Counted from the stretch's first letter, positions 26,662-34,954 are shown. The stretch is 64,000 nt of DNA from Lysobacter silvisoli (GCF_003382365.1 NZ_QTSU01000001.1:806001-870000); one strand, 5' to 3'. Numbers and translations are program-made. The notes: generated from the sequence alone by a model not told the origin.

Positions 26662-27846
26662 TCAGTACCATTCCAGCAGCGACACGCCCAGGCCGATGTA
26701 GGTGGCCCGGTGGTTATAGTCGATCAGGCTCTCGCCGTAGCCGTCGAAGATCTGCAGGTGGCCGCGCAGCGAGTTGTGGATCGGAAAGCCCCAGTCGAAC
26801 TGCACCGCGCCGTGGGCACGGTCGCCGCCGCGCAGCGAATGCCGCGCCATCAGGCTGAACTCGTGCCCGCCGCGGCGGTGCACCAGGGTCAGGTCGCCGC
26901 GGCCGATGTAGTCCTCGATGTCCGGGTTGTCGTCGTCGTTGCCGTCGGAGATGCGCCACCACGGCCGCAGCATCAGCGCCCAGTTCTCGCGGTCCAGTCC
27001 GATGTTGGCCACCACCCGGTTCCAACTGCGCGAGAACGGATCGGCACGGCCGTTGGACTGGTGGTTCAGGCCGATCGCCGCCATGCGCCCGTTCCAGCCG
27101 CCGATGCGGTAGTTGTTGCGGAACACCAGCAGCACTTCGGGTTCGTAGTTGGTCTCGCGGAACGGGCGCGAGTTGTCGCCGTTGTAGACCTGCCAGCGCG
27201 AGGACTGGGTATAGCCCATCCAGATGTCGCCGTTGTCGCCGAACAGGTTCTCCACCGCCTTGGTCTTGAAGCTGAGCTGGAACTTGGCTTCCACGCTGTC
27301 CAGCGATTGCGGCTGCGTCACCTGGTTGCGCGGATTGGGCGAGTAGGGCGTCTGGTTGACGTCGCTGGTCCAGAACGCCGGCAGCAGGTACACCGGTTTG
27401 TAGGCGCGGAAGTTGAACACGCCCAGCTTGGAATCCTTGGCCAGTTCCCAGCGGCTGTCGAGCAGGCCGCCCTTGCCGGCGTTGGCGATGGCGCTGTCCA
27501 GCGGCGCCTCGTTCGGGTACAGGTCGCCGACCATGCGCCCTGCGCGTTCGGGGGCGGTCTGCCCCGGTTCCGTGCGTCCTTCGATCTGGTCGGCCAGTTC
27601 CAGGTTGCGCTGGATCGCCTTGGCTTCCTTGGCGGCCACGTCGGCGGCGCGGGTGTTGGGCGCCTGCCGGCCCAGCGCCTTGTCGTAGCAGGCCAGGCGG
27701 TCGGCGTCGCCGGTGATGGCGGTGCAGGCCTCGGGCGTGGCCGGCACCGAGTCGGCTTGCGCGGCGGCGACGGAAGGCGCGGCCAGCGCCAGCGCAATCA
27801 GGCCGGGGCGGGCGACGCGGCGCAGCGGAGTGGGGCGTAGGCTCAT
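26662..27846 (-). CDS. pldA: Outer membrane phospholipase A
   Basis: A 394-residue OMPLA homologue. This outer-membrane enzyme degrades phospholipids that appear in the outer leaflet. The active site motif is NHQSNGRADPFSRSWNR, with the catalytic His, Ser and nearby Asn. WELAKDSKLGVFNFRAYKP and NPRNQ are other family blocks, and the barrel ends in aromatic Tyr (LLEWY). The signal peptide starts at ATG 27846 (MSLRPTPLRR and a hydrophobic core to VAAAQ); ATG 27861 is an alternative. The N-terminal region after the signal (ACTAITGDADRLACYDKAL) resembles an extra two-Cys segment common in Xanthomonadaceae homologues. Confidence 0.93.
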   Translation of the reverse strand: MSLRPTPLRRVARPGLIALALAAPSVAAAQADSVPATPEACTAITGDADRLACYDKALGRQAPNTRAADVAAKEAKAIQRNLELADQIEGRTEPGQTAPERAGRMVGDLYPNEAPLDSAIANAGKGGLLDSRWELAKDSKLGVFNFRAYKPVYLLPAFWTSDVNQTPYSPNPRNQVTQPQSLDSVEAKFQLSFKTKAVENLFGDNGDIWMGYTQSSRWQVYNGDNSRPFRETNYEPEVLLVFRNNYRIGGWNGRMAAIGLNHQSNGRADPFSRSWNRVVANIGLDRENWALMLRPWWRISDGNDDDNPDIEDYIGRGDLTLVHRRGGHEFSLMARHSLRGGDRAHGAVQFDWGFPIHNSLRGHLQIFDGYGESLIDYNHRATYIGLGVSLLEWY

Positions 27847-27951
27847 GCGTGGAAGGTCCATGGGGGATGGGGCGGCCACAGTGTGTCGCCGCGCGCGCGG
27901 CCTTGCCACCGCGTGCGCCGCGGAATGTTGCAGTGCGAAAAGCCGCGCGGC

Positions 27952-28437
27952 TCAGAAGATCCAGGCCGCCACGAACAGCGCCACCATCGCGAAGGCCAGG
28001 CCCAGCTTCAGCACCGTGCCGATGACGATGCCGACCCAGGTGCCGAAGCCGACCTTGGTCGCCTGGCCGAGCTGGCGGCTGTGGATCAACTCGCCGACCA
28101 GGGCGCCCAGGAAGGGGCCCGCCAGCAGGCCGATGGGAGCGAAGAACAGCCCGGCGAAGGTGCCGACCACCGCGCCGACCAAGGCCAGTTTGCTGGCGCC
28201 CACGCGCTTGGCGCCCATGGCCGTGGCCAGGAAATCCACGCCGATCGACAGCAGGGTCAGCAGGCCCAGCACGGTCAGCATGATCCAGCCGACCTGCTGG
28301 AAATCGCCGGCCCAGGCGGCCAGCACCATGCCGGCGAATACCAGCGGCAAACCGGGCAGCGCCGGCAGCACCGTACCGGCGATTCCGACCAGGATCAGCA
28401 GGCCCGCCAGCACGTAAAACACATTGGTCAAATCCAT
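27952..28437 (-). CDS. DUF456 family integral membrane protein
   Basis: A 161-residue, Gly/Leu/Val-rich protein with about four membrane segments (for example VFYVLAGLLILVGIAGTVLP and VGWIMLTVLGLLTLLSIGVD). It matches the DUF456 pattern of a small membrane protein with a repeated GLPLVF/GAFLGALVGE style. Function unknown. ATG 28437 is chosen over an upstream in-frame ATG that precedes a Gly/Ser-rich stretch. Confidence 0.85.
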   Translation of the reverse strand: MDLTNVFYVLAGLLILVGIAGTVLPALPGLPLVFAGMVLAAWAGDFQQVGWIMLTVLGLLTLLSIGVDFLATAMGAKRVGASKLALVGAVVGTFAGLFFAPIGLLAGPFLGALVGELIHSRQLGQATKVGFGTWVGIVIGTVLKLGLAFAMVALFVAAWIF

Positions 28438-28587
28438 TCCGAAACCCTGTCCGGACGGGCTGCCCGGGCTGTTTGCATTTTGCCCCATGGCGGGGTACCG
28501 TGCGGGCGCTGTGTTTGCCAAGGGTCACCGTGAATCGTGGCCCGATGCGGTTGATCCTCGATCCGCTACATCGTTGCACCTCGCTTC

Positions 28588-28642
28588 CTCCTTGCAACCA
28601 GCACGCGGCGCGAGCTGCGTTAAACATCCAACGTTCAAGGAG
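28588..28642 (+). promoter_or_regulatory. Cold-shock leader able to sequester its own ribosome binding site
   Basis: CTCCTTGCAAC (28588-28598) can pair with GTTCAAGGAG (28633-28642), which contains the Shine-Dalgarno AAGGAG. This gives ten base pairs with one bulged C. The enclosed loop holds a second hairpin, CGCGGC-GCGA-GCTGCG (28604-28619), capped by a GNRA-type tetraloop. The layout suits a temperature-dependent RNA switch. Confidence 0.5.
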
Positions 28643-28650
28643 CAGCAAAA

Positions 28651-28860
28651 ATGTCGAACCGTGAATTCGGTACCGTCAAGTGGTTCAACGATGCGAAGGG
28701 CTTCGGCTTCATCAGCCGCGAGAACGGCGAGGACGTGTTCGTGCACTTCCGCGCGATCCAGTCGCAGGGCTTCAAGAGCCTGAAGGAAGGCCAGAAGGTT
28801 TCCTTCACCGTCGTCCAGGGCCAGAAGGGCCTGCAGGCCGACGCCGTCGAGCCGCTGTAA
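28651..28860 (+). CDS. CspA family cold shock protein
   Basis: A 69-residue single-domain RNA chaperone with both RNP motifs (KGFGFI and DVFVHF). The length is exactly that of the family. AAGGAG lies 8 bases before the ATG and may be masked in a leader structure. A strong terminator follows, so it is monocistronic. Cold induction is inferred from the family; some members are growth-phase regulated instead. Confidence 0.96.
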   Translation: MSNREFGTVKWFNDAKGFGFISRENGEDVFVHFRAIQSQGFKSLKEGQKVSFTVVQGQKGLQADAVEPL

Positions 28861-28907
28861 GGCAGACGCCGATCCGGCGGCGCCGCGAGGCGACGCACAG
28901 GACTTCG

Positions 28908-28939
28908 AAAAGCCCGGCGCGAGCCGGGCTTTTCTTTTT
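28908..28939 (+). terminator. Rho-independent terminator of the cold shock gene
   Basis: Eleven-base arms AAAAGCCCGGC and GCCGGGCTTTT flank GCGA, followed by CTTTTT. Confidence 0.95.
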
Positions 28940-29023
28940 GCGCGAGCGCTTTTCCGATGGCGACCGCCGCGATTCCGCCGTGGTTGCCGTTTCGACGATC
29001 GGCGCAAGCGCATCCGCGCACGG

Positions 29024-29055
29024 ACAAGAAAACGGCCCGCCATGGCGGGCCGTTT
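29024..29055 (-). terminator. Terminator of the Lys-N type protease gene
   Basis: Near-perfect palindrome with arms AAACGGCCCGCC and GGCGGGCCGTTT around AT; on the minus strand it continues TCTTGTCC. It lies 38 bases beyond the protease stop codon. Confidence 0.85.
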
Positions 29056-29092
29056 CTTCGTTGCGCTCGTTTACTTCGCGTTCGAGCGCCGC

Positions 29093-30208
29093 TCAGTTCT
29101 GGAACGGGGTGTTCTCGGCGAAGTACTCGTGGTTGTCGGCGTTGTCCAAGGCATTGGTCGGGTTGCTGATCGCCAGGTTCTTGGCGCCGCTCTGGCCGTA
29201 GACGTGGTCGTCGGTGCCGGCCACCGCGTTGAAGTGGCTCATCTCGTGGATCAGCGTGCCGGCCTTGGAATCGGTGCCGGTCAGCGGCGCGTTCCAGAAC
29301 GCCCGGCACACGTAGATCTGGTACGGCTGGTTCGGATACACGTAAGCATAGGCGCTGCTGGTGCAGCCGCAATTGATCGTGATCTGGCCGCTGTTCTGGT
29401 CCATGGCCGAATCGATCGAGACGAAGTGCTGGCGCGCGGTGCTGTAGCGCGAAGAGGTGTAGGCGCCGAACCAGGTGGTATAGCGCGCGCCCACGGTGCC
29501 GCCGTTGAGGTAGCCCTTGGCGTTTTCGGAGTAGTTGCGCGCAGCGGTCACGGCCTGGCCGGCGGTGGTGATGCGGGAGCTGGTGCAGCCCACGTAGTTG
29601 ACGCCGTTGACCACCTGGGTCGGGCCCACCGGCTTGGCCTTGGCGCTCACGCGCTGGGCCGCGTCGAGCTTGAAGCCGCCGTCCACCCACAGGCGCATCG
29701 GCGCACTGCGCGCGCTCATCGGCAGGCCGTTGGCCTGGCGCAGCATCTTGCGGTCGTCGGTGGAGGCGAACTGCAGCGGCGCGTTGTAGGTCACGGTGTA
29801 ATCGCCGGCCTGCGACAGGTCGTAGGCCGACGCCAGGTCGACCACCACGCGGTAGGTCTCGCCCGGGCGCAGGATCGCGTAATCCTCGGCCTGCGGCGCG
29901 CGCTGCTTGATCATCGGGCCCTGGTAGTCGACCTTGACGCCGTCGACGCTGACCTCGAACAGGTTGGAGCTCAGCTCCTCGGTCGGCAGCTGCCACTTGG
30001 GCAGGCGCACGGTGCGGCGGCTGGTGTTGGTGATCTCCACTTCGACCGCGCCCTGCAGCGCGTCGCCGGCGGAAAGCGCGCCCACGCCGTGGAAGGCGCC
30101 GATGTTGACGCGCAGCGGATTGCCCGGGGCAGCGGGGGAGGCGGCGGTGGCCGCGGCGATGGCGCCGACGAGGACGGCGGTGCCGGAAACGACGTGCAAT
30201 AGCTTCAT
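29093..30208 (-). CDS. Secreted M35 (aspzincin) peptidyl-Lys metalloendopeptidase
   Basis: Zinc endopeptidase of family M35, homologous to Lys-N proteases that cleave before lysine. The 371-residue precursor has a signal peptide (MKLLHVVSGTAVLVGAIAAA), a propeptide of about 180 residues, and a mature domain from about residue 204 (NYVGCTSSR), 168 residues long, as in fungal Lys-N. The zinc ligands are H321 and H325 in HEMSH and D334 in GTDDHVYG (the M35 GTxDxxYG motif). YTTWFGAYTSSRYST and NADNHEYFAEN are also Lys-N-like. GGAGA lies 9 bases before ATG 30208, which fixes the start. Probably secreted for nutrition or predation (inferred). Confidence 0.93.
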   Translation of the reverse strand: MKLLHVVSGTAVLVGAIAAATAASPAAPGNPLRVNIGAFHGVGALSAGDALQGAVEVEITNTSRRTVRLPKWQLPTEELSSNLFEVSVDGVKVDYQGPMIKQRAPQAEDYAILRPGETYRVVVDLASAYDLSQAGDYTVTYNAPLQFASTDDRKMLRQANGLPMSARSAPMRLWVDGGFKLDAAQRVSAKAKPVGPTQVVNGVNYVGCTSSRITTAGQAVTAARNYSENAKGYLNGGTVGARYTTWFGAYTSSRYSTARQHFVSIDSAMDQNSGQITINCGCTSSAYAYVYPNQPYQIYVCRAFWNAPLTGTDSKAGTLIHEMSHFNAVAGTDDHVYGQSGAKNLAISNPTNALDNADNHEYFAENTPFQN

Positions 30209-30412
30209 TCGACCGATCTCCATGTCTGTGAATGTGGTGGGTCCGAGGGGGGCGGACCTGTCGACACTAGTCCCCCCAAGCGCACTGCGCATGCCTGCGA
30301 TGTGCGCGCCGGCATCGCCTAAACGTGACCGGTATAACGAAGCCGCAAACTGGAACCGTCCATGTTGCGCCGCAACAGCCGCTGCGCTGCGATGCCTGCA
30401 TAAAACAGGCAC

Positions 30413-30441
30413 AAAAAAAGCGGCCCGCTTTTGCGGGCCGC
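30413..30441 (-). terminator. Terminator of the glycine-zipper lipoprotein gene
   Basis: Arms GCGGCCCGC and GCGGGCCGC flank TTTT; seven A residues at 30413-30419 give the U tract on the minus strand. It lies 39 bases beyond the stop codon. Confidence 0.93.
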
Positions 30442-30479
30442 CGTGGCTTGGAAACTGCGTTGCTGGGGAGGCAGGTCGC

Positions 30480-30968
30480 TTACTGCGCCCAGGCGCGGCC
30501 GTTGTAGACGCGCACATAGCCGCCTTCGCGAATGCCTCCCAGATCGTTCTGGGTCACCACCGTGGTGCGGCCGTCGTTCATGCGCACGTAGACGTTGAAG
30601 CGCGCGCCGGAGACGTTCTTCTGGATGGCGTTGCCGGCGATCGCGCCGCCGACCGCGCCGGCCACCGCGGCGACGTTCTGGTTGCCCTTGCTGCCGCCGG
30701 TGTGCGACGAGATTTCGTGGCCGGCGACCGCGCCGACGATGCCGCCCAGCACCGCACCGGTCTTGCTGGGCGCGGCGCTGCCGGAGATCTGTTCGATCCG
30801 GGTCACGGTGCCGCAGTCGTAGCAGTTGGCCGGTGCGCCGTAGCTGGGCTGCGGGCTGTTGTAACCGCCACCGTAGCCGCCGGAGGAATAACCCGACGTG
30901 GCGCAACCGGCCAGGGCCAAGGTCGCGGCGGTGGCGACGCCGAGCAGACGTAGCGATTGGGTGTTCAT
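30480..30968 (-). CDS. Glycine-zipper 2TM-domain lipoprotein
   Basis: A 162-residue lipoprotein (lipobox LAGC, Cys near 22) with a Tyr/Gly-rich linker and a glycine-zipper hairpin (KTGAVLGGIVGAVAG and AAVAGAVGGAIAGNAIQ). It then has a small C-terminal beta domain (FNVYVRMNDGRTTVVTQND). Related to the SlyB/17-kDa antigen group that associates with the outer membrane; precise function unknown. AGGAGA lies 7 bases before ATG 30968. It is paralogous in design to the protein at 33947. Confidence 0.88.
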   Translation of the reverse strand: MNTQSLRLLGVATAATLALAGCATSGYSSGGYGGGYNSPQPSYGAPANCYDCGTVTRIEQISGSAAPSKTGAVLGGIVGAVAGHEISSHTGGSKGNQNVAAVAGAVGGAIAGNAIQKNVSGARFNVYVRMNDGRTTVVTQNDLGGIREGGYVRVYNGRAWAQ

Positions 30969-31110
30969 TCCGATCTCCTGCGAGGGTAGGGCGAGTGGCG
31001 TCACTCGCCACGCGCAGTCCAAGCTAGGCGTCGTTACGTGAACAAGCCATCAATCCAGTGCCATCGCCCGCCGCGCGTTCAGCCCGCGGCGGGGTGGCGG
31101 CGGCGCTGGC

Positions 31111-31566
31111 TCAGCCGCGGAAGTCCTGGTGGCAGCCCTTGCAGGCTTCGCCGATCTGCTCGGCCACCGTGGTCACGCCGGCGCAGTTCAGCGGCGGGCT
31201 GGCCAGGGCGCTGTCCAGCGCGCCGCGCATCTTGCTGGCGTGCTGACCGAAACGCTGGTCGTCCTTCAGGTCCGGGAAGGCGCGTTCCAGATCGTCGGCG
31301 GTGGTGCGCAGGGCCTTGAGGTTGGGCAGGGTGTCGGTGGCCGCGCAGCGGTTCTCGGCGACGCGGTCGTGCAATTGCTTCAGGTGCCACTGCTGCACAT
31401 GCATCACGCTGTCGGGGAAGGGGTCCTGGCGCGCCTGCCAGGCGCGCATCAGCATCACCGCGCCGACCGCGCCCATCACCAGGCCGATCAGGAACAGGAA
31501 CAGGTACTTCCTGCCGTTGCCCTTGCGTGGCGCAGCGGCGGCGGTGTTGGGCTGGGTATCGCTCAT
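31111..31566 (-). CDS. Membrane-anchored cytochrome c'-like protein
   Basis: A 151-residue protein with one N-terminal membrane segment (KYLFLFLIGLVMGAVGAVML, about 20-40) and a helical periplasmic domain ending in CKGCHQDFRG. The C-terminal CxxCH followed by xxFR is the heme site of the cytochrome c' fold. C' proteins bind NO or CO or carry electrons; the membrane anchor and two further Cys residues (NRCAAT, LNCAG) are less usual. GGAGG is 8 bases before ATG 31566. It diverges from tcdA. Confidence 0.82.
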   Translation of the reverse strand: MSDTQPNTAAAAPRKGNGRKYLFLFLIGLVMGAVGAVMLMRAWQARQDPFPDSVMHVQQWHLKQLHDRVAENRCAATDTLPNLKALRTTADDLERAFPDLKDDQRFGQHASKMRGALDSALASPPLNCAGVTTVAEQIGEACKGCHQDFRG

Positions 31567-31660
31567 TGCCTGGCCTCCATCCAAGATGGCCGAACCTTAA
31601 CACGCAGCGTTGCGGGTTCCGCCAGGGGCCCAAGGGCTTGGCACCATTACAATGGACGCC

Positions 31661-32500
31661 ATGAGCGAAAATGCATTGGCTCCCGCCTGGCGGGAGCGGT
31701 TCGCCGGCGTCGACCGGCTGTATGGCGCCGGCACCGTCGCGCGCCTGGCGACTTGCCGCGTGGCCGTGGTCGGCATGGGCGGGGTGGGATCCTGGGCGGT
31801 GGAGGCGCTGGCGCGCAGCGGCGTGGGCCACCTGACCCTGATCGATGCCGACGACCTGTGCGTGTCCAACACCAACCGCCAGCTGCCGGCGTTGGAAGGC
31901 CAATACGGCCGCGCCAAGGTCGAGGCCATGGCCGAGCGCTGCCGCGCGATCAACCCGGCCATCGACGTGGATGCGGTGGCCAGCTTCCTGACCCCGTCCA
32001 ACCTGGACGAACTGCTGAACCGCGGCTTCGATCTGGTGCTGGATGCCTGCGACAGTTTCCGCAGCAAGGTCGAGCTGATCGCCTGGTGCCGGCGGCGCAA
32101 GCAAGCGGTGATCGCGGTGGGCTCGGCCGGCGGCCGCACCGACCCGACCCTGGTGCGCGTGCGCGACCTCTCGCGCACCGAACACGATGCGATGCTGGCC
32201 CTGATCCGCAAGAAGCTGCGCAGCGAATTCAACTTTCCGCGCAACCCCGACCGCTACTTCGGCGTGCCGGCGGTGTACTCGCTGGAAAACGTGAAGTATC
32301 CGCAGGCCGACGGCACCGTCTGCGGCCTGCGCCCCAAGCTCGACGCCGACGCCGCGCTCAAACTCGACTGCGGCGCCGGCCTGGGCGCGGCCACCCACAT
32401 CACCGGCACCTTCGCCTTCGCCGCCGTCGGCCGCGTCCTGGAACTGCTGCTCAAGGCCAAGGCCAAGGCGCCCGAGCCGGTGCTGGATAGCTCCCTGTAG
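31661..32500 (+). CDS. tcdA: tRNA threonylcarbamoyladenosine dehydratase
   Basis: A 279-residue E1-like ThiF-family enzyme that forms cyclic t6A at position 37 of ANN-decoding tRNAs, using ATP. The nucleotide motif GMGGVGSWAVEALARSGVG lies at about 39-57, NRQ at 74, and DACDSFRSK and GRTDPT follow. The start could be ATG 31652 or ATG 31661; 31661 is preferred because a -10-like TACAAT (31648-31653) overlaps 31652 and would give a leaderless mRNA beginning next to 31661. Divergent from the cytochrome gene. Confidence 0.92.
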   Translation: MSENALAPAWRERFAGVDRLYGAGTVARLATCRVAVVGMGGVGSWAVEALARSGVGHLTLIDADDLCVSNTNRQLPALEGQYGRAKVEAMAERCRAINPAIDVDAVASFLTPSNLDELLNRGFDLVLDACDSFRSKVELIAWCRRRKQAVIAVGSAGGRTDPTLVRVRDLSRTEHDAMLALIRKKLRSEFNFPRNPDRYFGVPAVYSLENVKYPQADGTVCGLRPKLDADAALKLDCGAGLGAATHITGTFAFAAVGRVLELLLKAKAKAPEPVLDSSL

Positions 32501-32730
32501 GAGCGGCGCAAGCCGCGACCGCGCCGCTTGCGCTGCGACGAAATCGCGGCTCACGCCGCTCTCACGGAAAGCGCATGCATTAGGCCGCGCATTCGTGAGA
32601 AATGCTGTGGGGTAGGAGCGGCGTGAGCCGCGACCACGTCACTTCGGCTACTGCGCAGTCGCGGCTCACGCCGCTCCTACCCCAAGGCACGCACGGCTTT
32701 AGCTGGGAGCGACGTAAGTCGCGATTCGTT
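32493..32730. repeat. Cluster of five REP-like palindromes
   Basis: Forward copies start near 32497, 32612 and 32704; reverse copies lie near 32540-32566 and 32658-32684. The 32612/32684 pair is a close inverted repeat with full TGGGGTAGGAGCGGC / GCCGCTCCTACCCCA ends. The cluster separates tcdA and tatD, which are convergent. Confidence 0.8.
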
Positions 32731-32749
32731 ACCCCGATTGCTGGCGCGG

Positions 32750-33529
32750 CTACGCCGCCAGCGACGGCAACCGAAACAACCGCTCCGCATTCGCACTGGT
32801 CGCCTCGGCCAAGGCCTCCGGTTCGACGCCACGCAACTGTGCGATCACATCGCGCACCTGGGTCAACCGCGCCGGCTCGTTGCGCTGCCCGCGTATGCCC
32901 GCATCGGGCTGATCCGGCGCATCGGTTTCCAACAGCAGATACTCGACCGGCATTTGCGCCGCCAGCCGGCGCAGCCGGTTGGCGCGCTCGTAGGTGACCG
33001 GCCCGCCCAAGCCGAGCAGGAAGCCGGCCTTCCACAGTTGCTTGGCCTGCTCCTCGCTGCCCGAATAGCTGTGCACCACGCCGCGTAGCGGACCGGTGCG
33101 GCGGATCGCGGCGATCACCGCATCGACAGCGCGCCGCGCATGCACGATTACCGGCAGGTCGAAGTCGCGCGCCAGCCGTAGCTGGCCTTCGAAGTAAAGC
33201 GACTGCGCTTCCGGGTCCAGGCCTTCGACGAAATAGTCCAAACCGCATTCGCCGACCGCCACCGGGCGTTCGCGCTGGATCCAGTCGCCCAGCTCCTGCA
33301 GATGCTCGGGGCGATGGCGCGCCAAGTACATCGGATGCAGACCGTAGGCGGGATAGAGACCCTCGGCCTCGCTGCAAACCGCGCGCAAGGCCGGCCAAGT
33401 ATCGGCCGCCACCGCGGGCAACACCTGCCGGCGCACGCCCGCGGCGCGCGCACGCGCGATCACCTGCGCGCGGTCGGGGTCGAACTCCGGCGCATCCAGA
33501 TGGCAGTGGCTGTCGACCAGCGCCGCCAT
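32750..33529 (-). CDS. TatD family metal-dependent hydrolase
   Basis: A 259-residue TIM-barrel hydrolase of the TatD DNase family. Metal ligands are seen in DSHCHLD at 6-12, GECGLDY (Glu near 94), PVIVHAR, GVVHSYSG and LLLETDAPD. The YjjV-like branch fits the length and sequence. TatD proteins are 3'-5' exonucleases implicated in DNA repair. The start at ATG 33529 lies 4 bases beyond the stop of the upstream DUF6116-like gene, suggesting cotranscription. Confidence 0.93.
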   Translation of the reverse strand: MAALVDSHCHLDAPEFDPDRAQVIARARAAGVRRQVLPAVAADTWPALRAVCSEAEGLYPAYGLHPMYLARHRPEHLQELGDWIQRERPVAVGECGLDYFVEGLDPEAQSLYFEGQLRLARDFDLPVIVHARRAVDAVIAAIRRTGPLRGVVHSYSGSEEQAKQLWKAGFLLGLGGPVTYERANRLRRLAAQMPVEYLLLETDAPDQPDAGIRGQRNEPARLTQVRDVIAQLRGVEPEALAEATSANAERLFRLPSLAA

Positions 33530-33533
33530 GCGC

Positions 33534-33764
33534 TCAGCGCGGCGGCGGCGCGGGCGGGGCGGGCGGCTCCAGCGGTGCGGCCTTGCGGCTCTTCCAGTTG
33601 GCCAGCAACAGGGTGCCCAGGCCGAGCAGGATTTCGTCGGCCAGCGGGATGAAGTCCGGAATGATCAGGTCCAGCGCGAACAGCGTGGCGGTGAGCACGA
33701 ACAGACGCGGGTAGCTCAAGCGTCCGAGGAAGCCCATCAGGGGAGCGAGCAGGGGGTTGGCCAT
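33534..33764 (-). CDS. Small membrane protein upstream of tatD (DUF6116-like)
   Basis: A 76-residue protein with one or two hydrophobic helices (LFVLTATLFALDLIIPDFIP and ADEILLGLGTLLLANW) and a Pro/Arg tail. It resembles the small DUF6116 family of Xanthomonadaceae; function unknown. ATG 33764 is the most likely start. It is first in a likely two-gene unit with tatD. Confidence 0.75.
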   Translation of the reverse strand: MANPLLAPLMGFLGRLSYPRLFVLTATLFALDLIIPDFIPLADEILLGLGTLLLANWKSRKAAPLEPPAPPAPPPR

Positions 33765-33932
33765 GGCCGAGGGTCCGGGTGTGACGCGCGTTGCCAAACA
33801 CGCTAGCACGTCGTCGCAAAGGGTTCATGCAGGGGACAGATTGGCCATTTTCAATAGGCGCTCATTCAGGTTTCCGGTGGTGGAATGGCGCCGTCCACAC
33901 CCGCGGGTCGTCCCCGCGAAAACCGTACCGCC

Positions 33933-33940
33933 GCAGGAGG
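33933..33940 (+). promoter_or_regulatory. Strong ribosome binding site
   Basis: GCAGGAGG lies 6 bases before ATG 33947 and fixes the start of the glycine-zipper protein within a much longer open frame. Confidence 0.9.
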
Positions 33941-33946
33941 TTCACG

Positions 33947-34771
33947 ATGAACAAGAACATGTTGGCTGTTGCCCTGGCTTCGCTGCTGGTAGGCGGCGTC
34001 GCCGTAGCGGCGTTTCAGAGCTTCCGCGGCAACGACGCGGCCGCGCCGACCGCGTTGACCGCGGCCGACGGCTCGGCCCTGGCCACCGCCGAAGGCGATA
34101 TCGCCCCGAACGGCGCGATCGCCACCACCGGCAAGCCGGACGTCGAGTACGCCGACGTGATCAACGTCAAGCCGATCAACGAAAAGGAAAAGCTCTACGC
34201 CACCGTGATCGGCACCGACCCGGTGCGCGAGACCAGCACCAGCTCCACCCCGCGCGAAGTCTGCGAAGACGTGGTGGTGCAGGACCGCCTGCCCGAGCGC
34301 GACGGCAACGTCGGCGGCACCGTGGCCGGCGCGGTTATCGGCGGCCTGATCGGCAACCAGATCGGCGGCGGCAACGGCAAGAAGGCCGCGACCGCGGCCG
34401 GCGCCGTGGCCGGCGGCTACATCGGCAACCGCGTCGACCGCAACCATGTCGGCGGCCGCGTGGTGAACCGCACCGAGCGCCAGTGCCACACGGTGTCGGA
34501 AAGCTCGCAGTCCTCGCGCGTGGTCGCCTACAACGTGACCTACCGCAATCCGGACGGCACCACCGGCACCATGCGCACCGAGAGCAAGCCGGGCAGCCGC
34601 ATCGCCCTGGGCTCGGAGGACAAGGTGGTGGGCTACGACGTGACCTACCGCTACCAGGGCCAGAACCAGACCATCCGCATGGACGAGCGCCCGGGCCAGC
34701 AGCTGCCGGTCATCGACGGCCAGGTGGTCACCCAGACCGCCAGCGCCGGCAGCGGCAACAGCCGCGGCTGA
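33947..34771 (+). CDS. Glycine-zipper 2TM-domain envelope protein
   Basis: A 274-residue protein with a signal anchor (MNKNMLAVALASLLVGGVAV AA), a linker, a conserved Cys in PREVCEDV, a glycine-zipper hairpin (GGTVAGAVIGGLIGNQIGGG and AGAVAGGYIGNRVD, about 125-160), and a C-terminal domain with a duplicated YNVTYRNPDGTTGTMR / YDVTYRYQGQNQTIRM unit. The motif QCHTV supplies a second Cys. The 17-kDa/SlyB-type zipper suggests an outer-membrane-associated role. A strong terminator follows. Confidence 0.88.
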   Translation: MNKNMLAVALASLLVGGVAVAAFQSFRGNDAAAPTALTAADGSALATAEGDIAPNGAIATTGKPDVEYADVINVKPINEKEKLYATVIGTDPVRETSTSSTPREVCEDVVVQDRLPERDGNVGGTVAGAVIGGLIGNQIGGGNGKKAATAAGAVAGGYIGNRVDRNHVGGRVVNRTERQCHTVSESSQSSRVVAYNVTYRNPDGTTGTMRTESKPGSRIALGSEDKVVGYDVTYRYQGQNQTIRMDERPGQQLPVIDGQVVTQTASAGSGNSRG

Positions 34772-34795
34772 TCGCCGCCGCGCGACACGCAGCAA

Positions 34796-34829
34796 CGACG
34801 GGGCCGGGCAACCGGCCCCGTCGCTTTTT
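34796..34829 (+). terminator. Rho-independent terminator after the glycine-zipper gene
   Basis: Twelve-base arms CGACGGGGCCGG and CCGGCCCCGTCG flank GCAA, followed by C and five T residues. Confidence 0.95.
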
Positions 34830-34911
34830 GCGCGGCCGATCGCAGGTGATAACGCTTACAGCGAGCGTGCGGGCCCGGTGTTCGGCCTTACCCCGGCCGG
34901 GCGCGGCCGAT

Positions 34912-34917
34912 ACAATG
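34912..34917 (+). promoter_or_regulatory. Candidate -10 box of gcdH
   Basis: TACAAT in the context GATACAATGGGG lies about 38 bases before ATG 34955, implying a leader near 31 bases. No good -35 is seen. Confidence 0.45.
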
Positions 34918-34954
34918 GGGATCTTTCTGCCCCGACCGGTCTCCTGAGCGCGCC

